A DNA stretch of 64,000 bases from Burkholderiales bacterium (GTDB taxonomy: Bacteria; Pseudomonadota; Gammaproteobacteria; Burkholderiales; Nitrosomonadaceae). The position numbers and the translations under genes were made by a program. The stretch is from the NCBI GenBank assembly GCA_024235755.1, contig JACKLV010000011.1, positions 62,001-126,000 on the forward strand, read 5' to 3'. Positions 63,826 through 64,000 of the stretch are shown here, one piece after another. Positions within the stretch are counted from its first letter, which is position 1, and every line of letters begins with the position of its first letter. The notes under the pieces are model-generated. The model was not told the DNA's origin, made no database searches, and saw only the letters and a program-made list of their open reading frames with translations.

Positions 63826-64000
63826 TTCATTGCCTCCTTGCTAGTAGTACACTAAGTTTGGTTTATGGATCCAAAAGAGGGACGAAATAACCACACATCA
63901 CTCAAACTATGCCTTCGGGATTTGCTCGTCGTCTTGACTAAATTCTTGACTTCAATCAAAAAAGCTCCTGATACTAATACTCTATCCATAATAATCGCTT
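63826..64000. other. Upstream region of sbtA at window end
   Basis: This 175-bp region lies upstream of sbtA and holds its promoter. It also carries a 17-bp sequence (ATACTAATACTCTATCC, 63971-63987) found once more in the window at 23963-23979. No ORF was supported. Confidence 0.45.

Noticed and set aside
1..64000. CRISPR arrays, tRNA or rRNA genes
   Set aside because: No regularly spaced repeats, no cloverleaf with a recognisable TTCRA loop and CCA-like end, and no rRNA segments were noticed on reading.

Overview
The window reads as a chromosomal segment of a betaproteobacterium close to Nitrosomonas, an autotrophic ammonia oxidiser. This is inferred from gene content and order: a Calvin-cycle/glycolysis cluster (tkt-gap-pgk-pyk-fba), a CbbY-type phosphatase, a pyrophosphate-based energy pair (hppA, PPi-dependent phosphofructokinase), an SbtA-type bicarbonate transporter, a PEP-CTERM-system TPR lipoprotein, and betaproteobacterial housekeeping blocks (aroA-cmk-rpsA-ihfB-lapA; dprA-smg-topB; def-fmt-rsmB-DUF4390-ntrY-ntrX; recA-recX-alaS). 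No rRNA, tRNA or CRISPR array was recognised.

Layout. 1-6703 (minus strand): hrpA helicase (cut by the left edge), a GST, a DjlA-type co-chaperone, and a tviB-tviC pair for UDP-N-acetylgalactosaminuronate. 7195-9990: a large TPR lipoprotein (PrsT-like). 10093-15600: bolA, a ybhP-clsB pair, a threonylcarbamoyl-AMP synthase, a CbbY-like HAD phosphatase, dksA and rpmE. 15904-16847: a minus-strand operon of hemP and a DUF2325 gene behind a clear Fur box. 16974-19061: two decayed insertion sequences (IS1595 and IS3 families) flanking an unannotated 39-codon secreted-peptide gene. 19483-21912: a secreted G8-domain protein. 22260-24655: argA, yggX and a stand-alone CYTH-domain protein.

24760-31839 is the carbon-metabolism cluster. 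32473-36993 is the aroA-to-lapA block. 37359-43281 holds a small membrane protein, topB, smg, dprA and a LysM protein. 43384-50244 runs on the plus strand from def to an NtrY/NtrX-like two-component pair whose regulator has a degraded AAA+ domain. 50275-52108 is a group II intron with its maturase, inserted immediately after the terminator hairpin of hppA, as group IIC introns do. adk, PPi-PFK and hppA follow on the minus strand; adk has no ATG, GTG or TTG start and appears to begin with ATC.

56706-61154 is a visibly GC-richer block: recA-recX-(OB-fold protein)-alaS. The right end (61184-64000) is accessory: an antitoxin with a wrecked toxin, short repeats, an orphan membrane-anchored protein, an IS5-like transposase fragment, and the SbtA-type transporter.

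Functionally the window combines CO2 assimilation (bicarbonate uptake, Calvin-cycle enzymes, CbbY clean-up of Rubisco inhibitors), a PPi economy (PPi-PFK, proton-pumping pyrophosphatase, adenylate kinase), cell-surface/exopolysaccharide functions, and central translation, replication and repair. The most unusual features are the non-canonical adk start, the terminator-sited group II intron, the ATPase-dead NtrX-like regulator, the Fur-controlled hemP-DUF2325 operon and the small peptide gene lying between two dead IS elements.
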